A DNA stretch of 64,000 nt from Scylla paramamosain. Taxonomy: Eukaryota > Arthropoda > Malacostraca > Decapoda > Portunidae. Location: the NCBI RefSeq assembly GCF_035594125.1, contig NW_026973708.1, forward strand, positions 320,001-384,000. The letters are read 5' to 3'. The position numbers were made by a program, and so were the translations under genes. Below, in pieces: positions 1 through 21,714 of this stretch; the first letter of the stretch is position 1, and every line of letters starts with the position of its first letter. The notes under the pieces were generated by a model. That model was not told where the DNA came from. It did no database searches and saw nothing but the letters and a program-made list of their open reading frames with translations.

Positions 1-468
<468 letters not shown>

Positions 469-479
469 TATTTATTATT

Positions 480-1090
480 TTGTATGGCAAGTTATTCTGT
501 GTCAGTATTTCTAGGCCTTTTTCCTTCATTGTTCTTGATATTAAATATTTACCAACTTTTCTTTCCATGTGGGTCCATGTCCACTCTTCACAAATTCTAT
601 CATATGACATTTATTTCCTCTAAAATCTATTTTCTATCTTATACTCTATACACATACTTTGTCACAATAATCCTCCAGATCAAATCCTCACAATCTTTGT
701 AGTTTTCATCTTCTTTGATAAAATGTTCATTATCTACCATCAGATATATATATCTATATGACTTATTAATATATGTATGCTAAAAGCATCATTAATAATT
801 ATCCAACATTGATTTCAGCATTCCACTTGCTACTTCTCTCCAGTTTGATTCTTAATCTTTTACCACCAATGTCATTTATATTCCCTTCAGATTCTTTTCC
901 ATCCACTTTTTCTTTACTGTTTCATTTTCTGACTTTGATAATATGTAGCCTTATGTGAGAATCTTGTTGAATTCTTTACTAATGTCTAAATGTCTAAGTT
1001 GGTCAGAAATGCAGGCTTGTAATTAGTGGATCTTCTTTATTTCCATTCCCTTTTGTAGAGCATTATTAAGTCATATACTGATTGGATCAA
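480..1090 (-). mobile_element. highly decayed CR1-like LINE reverse-transcriptase relic
   Basis: No long ORF survives. On the minus strand, scattered frames still read like the RT core seen in better copies of this window: a NKCHMIEFVKSG block, matching the KKCHVIELGKSKR block after the active site of other copies, then a PTWKEKL block, and upstream a KEDENYKDCEDL-like segment. The order of blocks is that of a minus-strand LINE. Frameshifts and stops are abundant, so this is an old dead copy. The assignment rests on pattern matching to neighbouring copies. Confidence 0.45.
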
Positions 1091-1104
1091 CTGTTTTGCA
1101 CATT

Positions 1105-1106
<2 letters not shown>

Positions 1107-1178
<72 letters not shown>
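1107..1178. repeat. (GT)n microsatellite
   Basis: Perfect TG/GT run of about 70 bp, grading into a short TGTTTATG tract next to the jockey-like LINE tail that follows. Confidence 0.97.
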
Positions 1179-1180
<2 letters not shown>

Positions 1181-1189
1181 TGTTTATGT

Positions 1190-1440
1190 TTATGTAGGAG
1201 GGACTCTGACCAAGGGCAACAAAAATCCAATAAAAAAAAAATGCCCACTGAAATGCCAGTCCCATAAAAGGGTCCAAAGCAGTAGTCAAAAATTGAAGGA
1301 TAAGTGTCTTGAAACCTCCCTCTTGAAGGAATTCAAGTCATAGGAAGGTGGAAATACAGAAGCAGGCAGGGAGTTCCAGAGTTTACCAGAGAAAGGGATG
1401 AATGATTGAGAATACTGGTTAACTCTTGCATTAGAGAGTT
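1190..1440 (-). mobile_element. jockey-like LINE, 3'-terminal fragment
   Basis: The reverse complement matches the 3' end of the copy at 55.9-58.2 kb: the C-terminal coding end (asparagine-glutamine-tyrosine-serine type segment, TGGAACTCCCTGCC), the AAGGAGGTTTCAAGACAC segment, the CAGTGGGCATTTTTTT tract, and the TTGTTGCCCT plus AGTCCCTCCTACAT terminal block. Only about 250 bp remain, so it is 5'-truncated and non-coding. Confidence 0.7.
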
Positions 1441-1765
1441 CACCTAGTTGTGACATACAGGAGAGGAGCTAAGCTCATACTGTCCTGTCTCCATAACTGT
1501 TTTTATCCAACTTTTCCTTAAAGTCATGAATACTCCTAGCACACACCACTTCCCCTTCCAGTCCATTCCATGCCTCAATGCTTCTATGAAGGAAGCTAAA
1601 CTTCTTTATTTTTTTTTCTGCAGGTGGCTGCTTTTAGTTTTCTTCCATCCCCTTGTTTCTTTCATTCATTACAAATAGATCTTCCCTATCTAGTTTTCTA
1701 CCCCACTCAGTAATATGTAGAATGCAATCATATCAATTCTCTCTCATCTCTTTTCCAAGGTTGGG
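1441..1765 (-). mobile_element. CR1-like LINE, 3' end (variant F), 5'-truncated
   Basis: The minus strand encodes the C-terminal RT tail, with recognisable pieces FLHRSIEAWNGLEGEVV and SIHDFKEKLDK followed by YGDRT. It begins with the GAGCTAAGCTCATACTGTCC block. The same C-terminal layout (PHRSxDxWNxLxEE then HxFKxKLDKxRYGD) occurs in all CR1-like copies of the window. Frameshifted near the Lys-rich middle. Confidence 0.65.
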
Positions 1766-1770
1766 AGTTG

Positions 1771-2945
1771 TGTGTATTTACCTAGTTGTATTGTAGAGGG
1801 CACAAGCCAAAGCTCAGTTTGTCCTGTCTCCATAACCATATTTATCCTTTTTCTCTTTAAACATGTGTACACTGTTTGCCACAACCACCTCTTCCTTCAG
1901 ATCATTCCAGATTTCAATAGTTCAATACGGGAGGCTATGTCTTTTGATGTCACTAGAACTTCCACTCTTCTTTATTTTATTCCCATGTCCCCTCATCTGT
2001 CTCTCTTCCTTCTCCATCTGTGGTACCAAGTAATTTCAGTCTATTCTTTCTATATTGTTTACTAATTTGTACATTGTTATCAGGTCTCCTCTTCCTCTTC
2101 TCTCTTGTATTGTTGGTAATCCCATCTCTTTAAGTCTTTCATCATAGTTTAAGTCTTTCAATTCTGGTACTATCTTTGTTGTTATCCTCTGTATTCTTTC
2201 CAGTTTCCATATATCTTTTTTCTGTGTGGAGCCCAAACTACTGCTGTGTATTCCAGTTTAGGTCGTTGCATGCTCGTTATAATTTTCTTCATCATTTCTT
2301 TATCTAAATAGTTTAACGCTACCGTAATGTTTGTTAACAAGCTGTATGTAAAGCTGAATATTCCATTTATGTGCCTTTCAGGTGACAATGTGTCCTGGAT
2401 CATTACTCACAAATCTTTTTCTTCATTACTTTTCATTATTATTTCTCCTTCCATTTTGTAATTCATTGTATTCACCGTCATGGTTTGCAGAAGTTTTTTG
2501 CTCCATGCCCAGACATTTTCTTTCACTTCCATCTCCTCCTAGTTAATTCCTTTAGTGTTGAAGTCTCCTACTAAGAGCACTTTGTTACTTTTCTTTATCA
2601 TTTCCTCTATGCTATTTCTTGTTTCTAGTTGCATAATTTTATATCTATTGGTCTCCCATGCATTAGTTTTTTGGTGGTATGTAAGTCTCCTTTTTCACTT
2701 CCTTTGATCTTAATCACAACACTCAGTTTCTACCATTCCATCACCATATTCCATTTCCTCAACAAAAATATTCTCTTTCACTAGTATCATCACTCCTCTT
2801 CCTCCCTCTCCTTTTCAGTCTCTCTTCCATGTGCTATGTCCTTCCTTTGCAAATCTCAACTTTATTTCCTCTTTTAGTTTGGTTTTTGTTAAACATACCA
2901 CGTCTGGTTTATTGTTCCTTAGGTAGTCTTTAAGTTGTGTATTTA
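1771..2945 (-). mobile_element. CR1-like LINE (variant D) with internal RT deletion
   Basis: Minus-strand LINE. The low-coordinate end carries the tail TATTTACCTAGTTGTATT and the C-terminal domain (LERIQRITTKIVPEL, RGRGDLITMYKLVNNI). The high-coordinate part (about 2470-2945) instead encodes the AP-endonuclease domain: YLRNNKPDVVCLTKTKL-type start, then a GDFN-type block near 2560. The RT palm that should lie between them is missing; the endonuclease runs straight into the thumb near 2460. A family member would be several kb, and this is about 1.2 kb. Non-functional. Confidence 0.75.
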
Positions 2946-2951
2946 TCTACT

Positions 2952-3312
2952 TGTATTTAACTAGTTGTATAGTACATGGTTCAAGCAGGGCTCATAGTGT
3001 CTGTCTCCATATCTATATTTATCCAGCATTTCCTTAAATTTATGCATGTTTGCTGCTGTAACAACCTCTTCATTTAGGTCATTCCAGATATCCGCAGTTC
3101 TTTGTGAAAAACTGTACTTCTTGATGTCCGTCAAACACTGACTCTTCCTGAGCTTCTTTGAGTGCCTTCTTGTCCATCCAGCTTCATCTTCCAGCAACAC
3201 CACGTCCTGCTTGTCTATCTTTTCAATGCAGTTAACTATTTTGTACATTGTTATTAGATCTCCTCTTTTACTTCTAACTTGCAAAGTTGGCAGTCCCATT
3301 TCCTTCAACATC
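2952..3312 (-). mobile_element. CR1-like LINE, 3' end (variant A)
   Basis: A single open minus-strand frame of 116 codons encodes the C-terminal tail: RSKRGDLITMYKIV, then KKLRKSQCLTDIKKYSFSQR, then MHKFKEMLDKYRYGDR. It is cut at the 5' side where the next LINE tail starts. The tail motif at its 3' side is degenerate (TATTTAACTAGTTG). Confidence 0.8.
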
Positions 3313-3324
3313 TGTGTGTGTGTG

Positions 3325-4345
<1,021 letters not shown>

Positions 4346-4858
4346 AGATGTGTGTGTATTTACCTAGTTGTATTTACCTAGTTGTGCTTTATGGAAAAAG
4401 AGCTATGCTCATGCTGTCCCATCTCCATATCTTTTAATATCCAACTTAGCCTTGAATCCATGTATATTTTCTGCATTTACTATCTCCTCATCCAGACTGT
4501 TCCATACATCAATACTTCTATATGGGAAACTATACTTTTTGACATCTCTTCTACAAGCACTCCTCTTCAGCCTCTTTCCATGTCCTCTAGTGTCCTGTGT
4601 ATCCCAGAAAATTAAGTCGCTCCTGTCCACCTCCTCTACTCCCTCATATGCTTCATATATCACAATCAAGTCTCCCCTTTCTCTCCTCTTTTCCAACATT
4701 GGTAGATGTATCCTTGCCAGTCTCTCTTCATATGACAAGTCCCTGATACTTGCTACCACCTTCGTAGCTGCTCTCTGAACTCTCTACAACTTCCTTATAT
4801 CCATTTTCTTGTATGGCGACCACACTACTGCTGCACATTCTAGTCTAGGTCTTATCAG
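4346..4858 (-). mobile_element. CR1-like LINE, 3' end (variant B)
   Basis: Minus strand C-terminal domain: IRDLSYEERLARIHLPMLEK, RRERGDLIVIYEAYEGVEEV, KRLKRSACRRDVKKYSFPYR, WNSLDEEIVNAENIHGFKAK, DIKRYGDGTA. The tail is TATTTACCTAGTTG twice at 4350-4385. Thumb continues to a (GT)n run at about 4858 where the copy stops. The 116-codon frame is open but is only the C-terminal fifth of the protein. Confidence 0.85.
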
Positions 4859-4900
4859 TGTGTGTGTGTGTGTGTGTTTGTGTGTGTGTGTTTTGGTATG
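4859..4900. repeat. short imperfect (GT)n
   Basis: TG run interrupted by TTTG, at the 5' breakpoint of the adjacent LINE copy. Confidence 0.85.
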
Positions 4901-5028
4901 CAGCATACATTTTCTTTCAACCAGATTAACATGCAATCTCAAATCATTTTAAGTTTTCAACATTAACTACTAAAGGATGTCAGTGTTTACCCAAGTTCCA
5001 AATATCAATAATATTAATTTGCATTAGA

Positions 5029-5500
5029 GATGGAATCAAAAGCATTTTGTTTGATCAATTCCTCTCTTCTAACTGACTGTCTTCAGTCTCTCTCTCACCA
5101 CTGCAATGTTGCACCTCTTGCCATCTACTACCACAATTTTCATGCTAACTGCTCTTCTGATCTTGCTAACTACATGCCTGCCCTTCTCCCATGGCTTTGC
5201 CACACAAGACTTTCTACTTACTCTCATCCCTATTCTGTCCACCTCTCTAATGTAAGAGTTAACCAGTATTCGCAATCATTCATCCCTTTTTCTGGTAAAC
5301 TCTGGAAAGCCTTGCCTACTTCCATATTTCCTCCTTCCTAAGATTTAAATTCTTTCAAGAGGGAGGTTTCAAGACACTTATCCTTCAATTTTTGGTGATC
5401 ATTTCTGGTCTCTGTTTAGAGACTGTCACCTCAGTAGGCTTTTTTTTCTATTTTTCTTTGTTGCCCTAGGCCAGCACCCCTCTTACATAAAAAAAAAAAG
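5029..5500 (+). mobile_element. jockey-like LINE, 3' end with A-rich tail
   Basis: The plus strand encodes the protein C-terminus: SKAFCLINSSLLTDCLQSLS, FHANCSSDLANYMPALLPW, and VNQYSQSFIPFSGKLW, near-identical in layout to 57.7-58.1 kb. After the stop come TTGTTGCCCTAGGCCAGC, CCCCTCTTACAT and an A11 tract at about 5490, the likely retrotransposition tail. 5' truncated. Confidence 0.8.
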
Positions 5501-5968
5501 GCATCAGATATAGCTGGACATGATTGGTTGATGAATCATGAGTGAGCAAATAGCCAAGACAAGAAAGCAAGAGTGGTTGATGAAATCAAACAATCAGTGA
5601 AAAATGTCCCACCTTTCCATCCAATGTAGTGCAAGAAATGACCACAAACTATTTACCTAGCAATGCACATGGGAATTATTAATCAAGAATTTGATAATTT
5701 AATATAATAATTAACTCTGATAAATGCCTTTTTTCAAATTTGGATAATATAATTCTACTGTTTCTTTGGGATCAATTTAGTGATGGCTGTACATGAACAT
5801 GAAAATATTAGTATATGTCTTATAGGGAAGATTATAATCAAAGGTTACATGATGTAAGCAATCATAACTATACAAGAAACAAATACCTGTGATATATCTC
5901 ACTGCAAACAGGGATCTTGAAATCCAGAAGAGTAAAAGTGCCTTATCTAATTATTTAAATATCTACCA
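5501..5968. other. unassigned AT-rich sequence
   Basis: No ORF, splice-flanked exon or recognised repeat seen. Confidence 0.35.
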
Positions 5969-6141
<173 letters not shown>

Positions 6142-6448
6142 AGCAGAATATACTCTCTAAATCATCATGATTATCATATACAATTTTTCATAATTGTAAG
6201 TATTAAGCCTCGTACACATTATGCATCATGTATCAGCCACGTGATGCAGTAGTGGTGTTGAAAAAAATTACTAGCGGCCAAACTGTACTGCATCACTGCT
6301 CACATTGTTCTCGGCAACTTCTCGCGCGCCAGCTGCTCAGTGACAGTTCAACTTTCATGCGGGGAGGATGTGCGCCGATGATGGAATCTGCCAGGAGACT
6401 CTACTATGGAGTGTAGTTGCTCTGTGTACAGCAAAAAAGAAACTTTTG

Positions 6449-6547
6449 AGGAGGAAGAAACGTAGAGCCTTGTGGTGTAAGCAATGGCTTTCTCGGCGAC
6501 ATCTGAAGGGAAGCTTCAATCAAATATTTATGGTACCCGCAATGTAG
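6449..6547 (+). pseudogene. Harbinger transposase N-terminal remnant
   Basis: One frame reads RRKKRRALWCKQWLSRRHLK then GSFNQIF before a stop. The basic run, then Trp, then a WL-RR segment and Gly-Ser-Phe-Asn is the layout of the N-terminus of HARBI1-type transposases (R-rich, W-x-x-x-W-L-x-x-R, G-x-[FY]-x-x-L). No DDE catalytic domain is present. It is short, so the identification leans on the element's ends and target duplication. Confidence 0.5.
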
Positions 6548-6717
6548 TTTGCAAAGTTCGATAAGTCTGATTTTATTGTTTCCAAGCTTGCACTTCTGAC
6601 GTTTCTCATTTTATACTGTTTGGACTTGATGTTCCAAACAGATGGATGTTCCTTGAGCAATTCAATGAAATGTTTGGTGTTGGCCCTTGTCCACTCAAAG
6701 GGTATGGCGGGTGGTGT
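6520..6717 (-). pseudogene. MADF-domain protein remnant
   Basis: The minus strand reads FEWTRANTKHFIELLKEHPS, then VWNIKSKQYKMRNVRSASLE and TIKSDL, ending at a stop. The MADF fold starts with a helix of pattern LI-x-LV-x-x-x-P-x-LW, then K-x-Y-x-x-x-x-x-R-x-x-x-W-x-x-I; F-I-E-L-L, P-S-V-W, Y-K-M-R-N-V-R and I-K-S-D-L fit. PIF/Harbinger elements usually carry a second Myb/SANT or MADF DNA-binding gene, so the finding fits the host element. It overlaps the transposase remnant tail to tail. No start codon retained. Confidence 0.6.
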
Positions 6718-7080
6718 AGATTAGAGAGCCATCGGCGCTGGAGCGGAGCGTGACCGGACGTCCTGTCGCTCTGACTGGTCATGCATCACTGAGCTGCAAT
6801 TTGAAAATCGAGCCGACCCAGCAACACGTTGGTGATGCGCTTTCGTGTTGAAAAACGACTTTTTCAACACATCCATTCAACACGATGCGCATCATGATAC
6901 ATAATGTGTACGGGGCTTTAGACTATACAATCTCAGAAAAACCTAAAAAGATTTAGTTGCCTACTTTGAAGAAAACTGCACATAGACAAAAAAAATTGAC
7001 ATTGGCTGAGAAAAATTGATGCATCTTCCTACAGACATATAGAGTAAGAATTAGATCTACTTTCAATATATGATATTTAA

Positions 7081-7083
<3 letters not shown>

Positions 7084-7179
<96 letters not shown>

Positions 7180-7219
7180 CACATCTATCCACATACATAC
7201 ATACATACATACATACATA
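7084..7219. repeat. (AT)n then (ACAT)n microsatellite
   Basis: About 92 bp of TA, an 11-bp spacer, then eight ACAT/CATA units. Confidence 0.95.
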
Positions 7220-7923
<704 letters not shown>

Positions 7924-8980
7924 TATGCTCTCTGAGTTGATCTGATAAAAAAAAAATAAATAAATGAATGAAATAAAAAAATACATAAAATAAAAATAGC
8001 TAAACTTGTACCTCATTACTACTATACATTTCCTTCTATTAGTTTCAACACTTTCTTGTGGCTAGTTTCTATTAACTATTTACTTGAAGTGTTGATCAGA
8101 ACAAGTAGGTCCTTAAAATGACACAGTAATATATATTCCATTAAGTATTATTTAATCACACATGCCATGCACTGTGAACCCATAGGATTACTGATTATAC
8201 TGACACTGCACACTTAATACACCAAGTTAGGTTGTTAGCCACCCACTAGTGAGGCTAGTTTACCTGTAGGATGAATCAGGACCAAGGCCACATAAATTGG
8301 AATAAGGAACACTCCAAGCATGCAGACAGTATAGGAACATTGCATATGTAGGTTATTTATTTCCTTCTACTAATGAAGCATAATTCATTCTGATGTGATA
8401 TTGTGACAGTGCATTGCTTTATAAACACACTGAACAACCACTGGAACTTAAGTGATTTTACACTGCTGCTAAACGGTGCCAAGAAGGATAAATGTTCGAG
8501 ATTGAAAAATACGCACTGAGTAAAACACAGATTATGTGCACTTTTTTTTATTTTATGCTCACTGCACTACAGATGTATTAATATTTCATACCCTCATTAT
8601 TCTGTGAATGAAGAAAATATGTTATTTTGCATCTGGTAGGATTTTCTTGTTTGAATATAACAATAAGATGTGCTCAGTGTTCTTATGAAATAATATACGC
8701 AAAGCAAAGCAATAATTACCTATACTACAAAAATCATATCATTAAAAGAAGAAAAGAGAACAAGTAGAAAAAATACTATTACAATATCTTCCTATGGAGC
8801 TGGCATCCTCTACTCTAACCATAATGTTCCCTCCCGCACATTTACTTGAGAGAGCCATAAACTTGCAAATAGTGTGCCAAAAAGGGAGTCAGTCCGAGCG
8901 AGCGAGATACAACTGACATGCACTCAGCTACCTGCCTTAAGACTGAGCTGCGTCTCCGGCTTATTTGAGGGAAGAAGCCA
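7924..8980. other. unassigned sequence, slightly GC-richer at right end
   Basis: No exon supported. From 8850 to 9030 base composition rises and a GCGAGCGAG-containing stretch appears, unlike neighbouring DNA. A promoter or first exon on minus is possible but nothing decisive is seen. Confidence 0.3.
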
Positions 8981-9009
8981 CACAAAGGGAGAGGAACTCT
9001 CCCTTTGTG
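8981..9009. repeat. perfect 13-bp inverted repeat (hairpin)
   Basis: CACAAAGGGAGAG, loop GAA, then CTCTCCCTTTGTG. Arms are perfectly complementary. Confidence 0.9.
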
Positions 9010-9142
9010 AAGGAAGTTAGTCACGGACCTCAGTCATTAAGCTAATTTATAACAAGGTAGAGAAACTCTGTTCCTCTGTGTCTTTTCTAAAATACCATAA
9101 ATTCTATACATTGCTTTACATTTATATTTTAGGATGTATATC

Positions 9143-9311
<169 letters not shown>

Positions 9312-9583
9312 ATATATATATATGCACACACACATTAATGTTAATGTAACATACTCCAAGAGTTGTCACTTTATACTGCTTTCATAGAAAGTGTTCTTTA
9401 AACAAAATACTTAAATTGGTATCTGAAAACACAGGTCAATAGTGAATTAAGTGGCATCTGTAACTAACAAATAAATAAATAAGGAGATTTAAATAAAAAA
9501 AATAAATTCCACTTACTTTACACATTATCCATTTTTTTAATGTGGTGGTTTTGAAATGGTACATTTTTACTTCAGATGATTTT

Positions 9584-9658
9584 TTTTATTTATCTATTTA
9601 TTTATTTATTTATTTATTTATCTATTTATTTATTTTACTTTATTTATTTATTTTTTTT

Positions 9659-9698
<40 letters not shown>
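9584..9698. repeat. (TTTA)n-rich tract then (GT)n
   Basis: Imperfect TTTA/TCTA units to about 9655, then about 35 bp GT. Confidence 0.93.
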
Positions 9699-13790
<4,092 letters not shown>

Positions 13791-15605
13791 TAACATGTAA
13801 AGAGCATGCAGGCATCTTTCTATGAAACAGAAGGAATTGTTCACAAAGGTCATTCTCAAAAAAGAAAACTCAAAAGTAATGAGAAAGATAAAATTGTGGA
13901 AGAGATCATGTTAACAATGATAGAGAAAATGATACAGAAAGAGACAAGGCTGTCTTGAGATGAGATAGTCTGGAAAAAACAGTGAATGTGTCAAACCTAA
14001 TAAATGTAATAGTGAGAGACATTAACTAAATGAAACAGTAGGTTTGTGAGTAAGGAGACATAAAAAGAAGTTACAGGGGCAATACATAATTAGGTATGGA
14101 AAAGTAGAGATGTGGAGAAAATGCCCAGAAGGTCAATTATTGTTCATGTGCAAATTAAAATGAGAAAAAAAAATTGTCTTCATTGCATAGGGAAGTGGAT
14201 TGTTTATTATAATATAAAAAAAAAATAAAAATTATAGTACTAATGGAAATAATGCAAACATTTCAGAGAAGACTAGTGAGAAAAATCAAGTTTAGATAAG
14301 GGAGGGTTGTGTGGATCAAATCTTTGATATTTGGATGATAAACAGGAAATATAAGCTAAAGGAAAGGAACTGCATGCTGCACTCATAAATCTAGAAAAGC
14401 TTATGACAAGATAATCAAGGACATACTGAAGATACACATATTATTAAATGTTACTTCATTATAACTTCGGAGAAACAATATGTGGAAAAATGTAATTACT
14501 TTCATCAAGAGTGAAACTGCTATATACTTAATGTGCTACCACAGTTTCTGTGTTAATAATATGTAATAGAATATTATCTTAGATACAGTCATTACCAAAT
14601 GGTGATTTTCTAAAGTGTAAAAGTGTTAGAAAACATTTTAATTTTATGCATGAAAATGTGTATGGTGACACAGGCTGACAGTGAGAACCAACAGCACATT
14701 AACTTAGGAGTAAAAATTAACATCTCCATAGTTGCTAAGCTTCAAGAAAAATAATATAATAATTTGTCCCCACATAAATAATGCATTTCTCTCTTTATAA
14801 ATGCCATTCTGGAACTTTTTGGTTGAGTGCATTTCCTTCTTCCACATTCATAAGATTTGGAGTAGTATTAAAAAATATCCATAACTGTGTTGGCCAACAT
14901 GACTGGAATACTCTTCTATTCATTTTATTTATTTATCTATTTTTTTTATTTTTTTTGGGGGGGAAGTGGCAAGCCAAGCTTCTTCACTTGTAAAGTAGTA
15001 ACTCAATAAAACCTTGGTCTTCCCTCAAGAACCTAATACAATTATGTTTTTTATGTAAATTTGTTACAAATGTTGTCACAAATGTTGTATATAAATACAT
15101 AAAAAAAAACATCCAACCAAGCTGTTCCCTTCTACATGTACAATTCAGTCATTCCCCCTGTGTTTCTTTCTGTTCCCAAGCAAGTATCACCCATTCCACC
15201 TGTTTCTTTCTGTTCCCAAGCAAATATCAACCAAGTTCCGACTATTTTGTATAGCAGTCATGTGGAATTATGCATTTATTGCATTTGTTCACAATAATCC
15301 CATTGCAACCTCAGACTCTGATCCTGCAATTAAGCTAATCAATTGTATTTCAGTTTGCTACTGCTGAAGGAAATGGATGTTTTGCTTATGTAATCAAAAG
15401 TACTGTGCATTTGGCAAATTTACTTTACATCATGGTGTGAATGCTCCAAAACCAAATGTAAAAATAAAAAAATAATGAATAAGCACAAAAACAAATAATG
15501 TCAATGCATGATCACCAACAACAACCTTTGCTGTGCAATCACTGACAGCAATTTTATTTCACATTTTACCTACTTCGATGGGAAGAAGCCCTAAGTTTGA
15601 TTGTA
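13791..15605. other. unassigned AT-rich sequence with one RT relic
   Basis: Apart from the RT relic at 14270-14440, nothing is recognised. It contains an imperfect tandem duplication at 15147-15229 sharing CCTGTGTTTCTTTCTGTTCC-like text and TTCCCAAGCAA in each copy (period about 41 bp). Confidence 0.35.
14270..14440 (+). mobile_element. decayed RT fragment (fingers/palm)
   Basis: Plus-strand text reads, across frameshifts, FR-x-GR-LCGSN, then a Q-E-I-x-AKGKELHAALINLEK block and AYDKIIKDIL. This is the F-R-x-G-R-[SG]-C-x-D-Q to [IL]-D-L-E-K-A-[FY]-D segment of LINE reverse transcriptases. The clade cannot be fixed from this much, though the GKEL-x-A-x-I-x-LEKAYD wording differs from the window's CR1-like copies. 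Confidence 0.4.
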
Positions 15606-15905
15606 TAAGAACATAAGAAAATAAGGAAAGCTGCCAGAAGCCATCAGCCCCACACGTGGCAGTCCCTGTATGAAACATGCCTACCTGTTTTCACCTATCA
15701 TCCCTATCCATAAATTTGTAATCTTCCTTTAAAGCACCTTAATGACTCAGCACTAACAACCTGATTATTGAATCTGTTTGATTCATCTACTACTCTATTT
15801 GAGAACCAAGTCCTTCCTATCTCTTTCTTGAACCTAATTTTTTTAAAGTTTCAATCCATTATATCTTGTTCAATCCTGATTACTTATCCTTAGGATTGGT
15901 ATTTT
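15606..15905 (-). mobile_element. CR1-like LINE 3' end of a different subfamily, copy 1
   Basis: Begins with GAACATAAGAAAATAAGGAA and GCCACGTGTGGGG-type text, then encodes on minus a degraded RT C-terminus. It aligns by eye along its length with 16500-16810, sharing GTGGTAGTGCCTGTAT / GTGGCAGTCCCTGTAT, the CCATAAATTTGT block and the GATTCATCTACTACTC / CATTCATCTACCACTC block. Two old copies of one family. Confidence 0.5.
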
Positions 15906-16499
15906 AATAGAAATTTAGCCCAATTAAGATGTAAAAATTACTTTCATGAAAGGAAATGAATGAGCAGATTTGTATTAACCAAAAAGAGATGAAATGGAAA
16001 AAATCATCTCTATAATCTCATAAAAAGCTAATCAACATTTTTCAGGAAAGTGGAGAGTGAAACACTTGAACATTTAGTGTGATTACCTTATTACAAGAAT
16101 AGTGAAATTCCCATATAGCTTTTTTTGCATTTTTTTTTCTATACAGTAAAATCTTTCATTCCAGATTTATAAGTACTTCATAAATGTGTGATATAGAGAT
16201 TGAGCAATGGAAAATTCTATAATAGATACTAAACATTTTTGCTTGAAATCTTTTTACCTTCATTTTACATGCTAGTAATTATTTCTGTTATGAGAAGGGT
16301 TATCAAAACATCATGAATATAACAATAACATAAAACATAAACCTCAGAAGGTGTGATAATGAAAATACACAAATTTTGAACAAATAAATTAAACTGAAAG
16401 AAGTGGTCACAACAAATGAAAACATTAACTACAATGATAAACTCCCAATCCAAAGAATTGCATAACCAATAGTAAAGATACAAGAACATGAAAACAAGA

Positions 16500-16810
16500 C
16501 ATAATAAGGCAGCTTGCAAGAAGTTTGAAAGCCTACATGTGGTAGTGCCTGTATCAAACATACCAAACTATTTCCACCTGTCACATTCATCCATAAATTT
16601 GTCTATTCTTCTTTTAAAGCTTCCTAATGAGTCATCACAATCAACCTAGTTGTTGAGTCTGTTCCATTCATCTACCACTCCATCTGAAAACCAATTCCTT
16701 CCCATCTCTTTTTTAAAATCTAACTTTATCAAGCTTGAACTCATTATTTCTTATCCTATCCTAATTATTGACCTTAAAAATTTTGCTTATATCACTTTTA
16801 TGATAGCACT
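16500..16810 (-). mobile_element. CR1-like LINE 3' end of the same subfamily, copy 2
   Basis: Minus text includes FKKEMGRNWFSDGVVDEWNR followed by LNN and a LGSFKRRIDKFMDECDR block, the W-N-x-L then F-K-x-x-[LI]-D-K layout of CR1-like RT C-termini. Frame breaks are present. About 75% similar by eye to the copy 0.9 kb upstream. Confidence 0.55.

Positions 16811-21648
<4,838 letters not shown>

Positions 21649-21713
<65 letters not shown>
21649..21713. repeat. (AC)n microsatellite
   Basis: About 64 bp AC run. Confidence 0.97.

Positions 21714-21714
<1 letters not shown>

Larger units (their letters stand above)
6206..6917 (+). mobile_element. non-autonomous PIF/Harbinger DNA transposon
   Basis: Terminal inverted repeats AGCCTCGTACACATTATG (left) and AGCCCCGTACACATTATG (right, reverse complement) continue imperfectly through GTGTTGAAAAA. 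Both ends are flanked by TTA (6203-6205, 6918-6920), the three-base duplication typical of PIF/Harbinger. Inside are remnants of the two genes such elements carry: a transposase N-terminus on plus and a MADF-domain protein on minus. The 712 bp length means most of the transposase is deleted. GC content is visibly higher than the surroundings. Confidence 0.8.
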
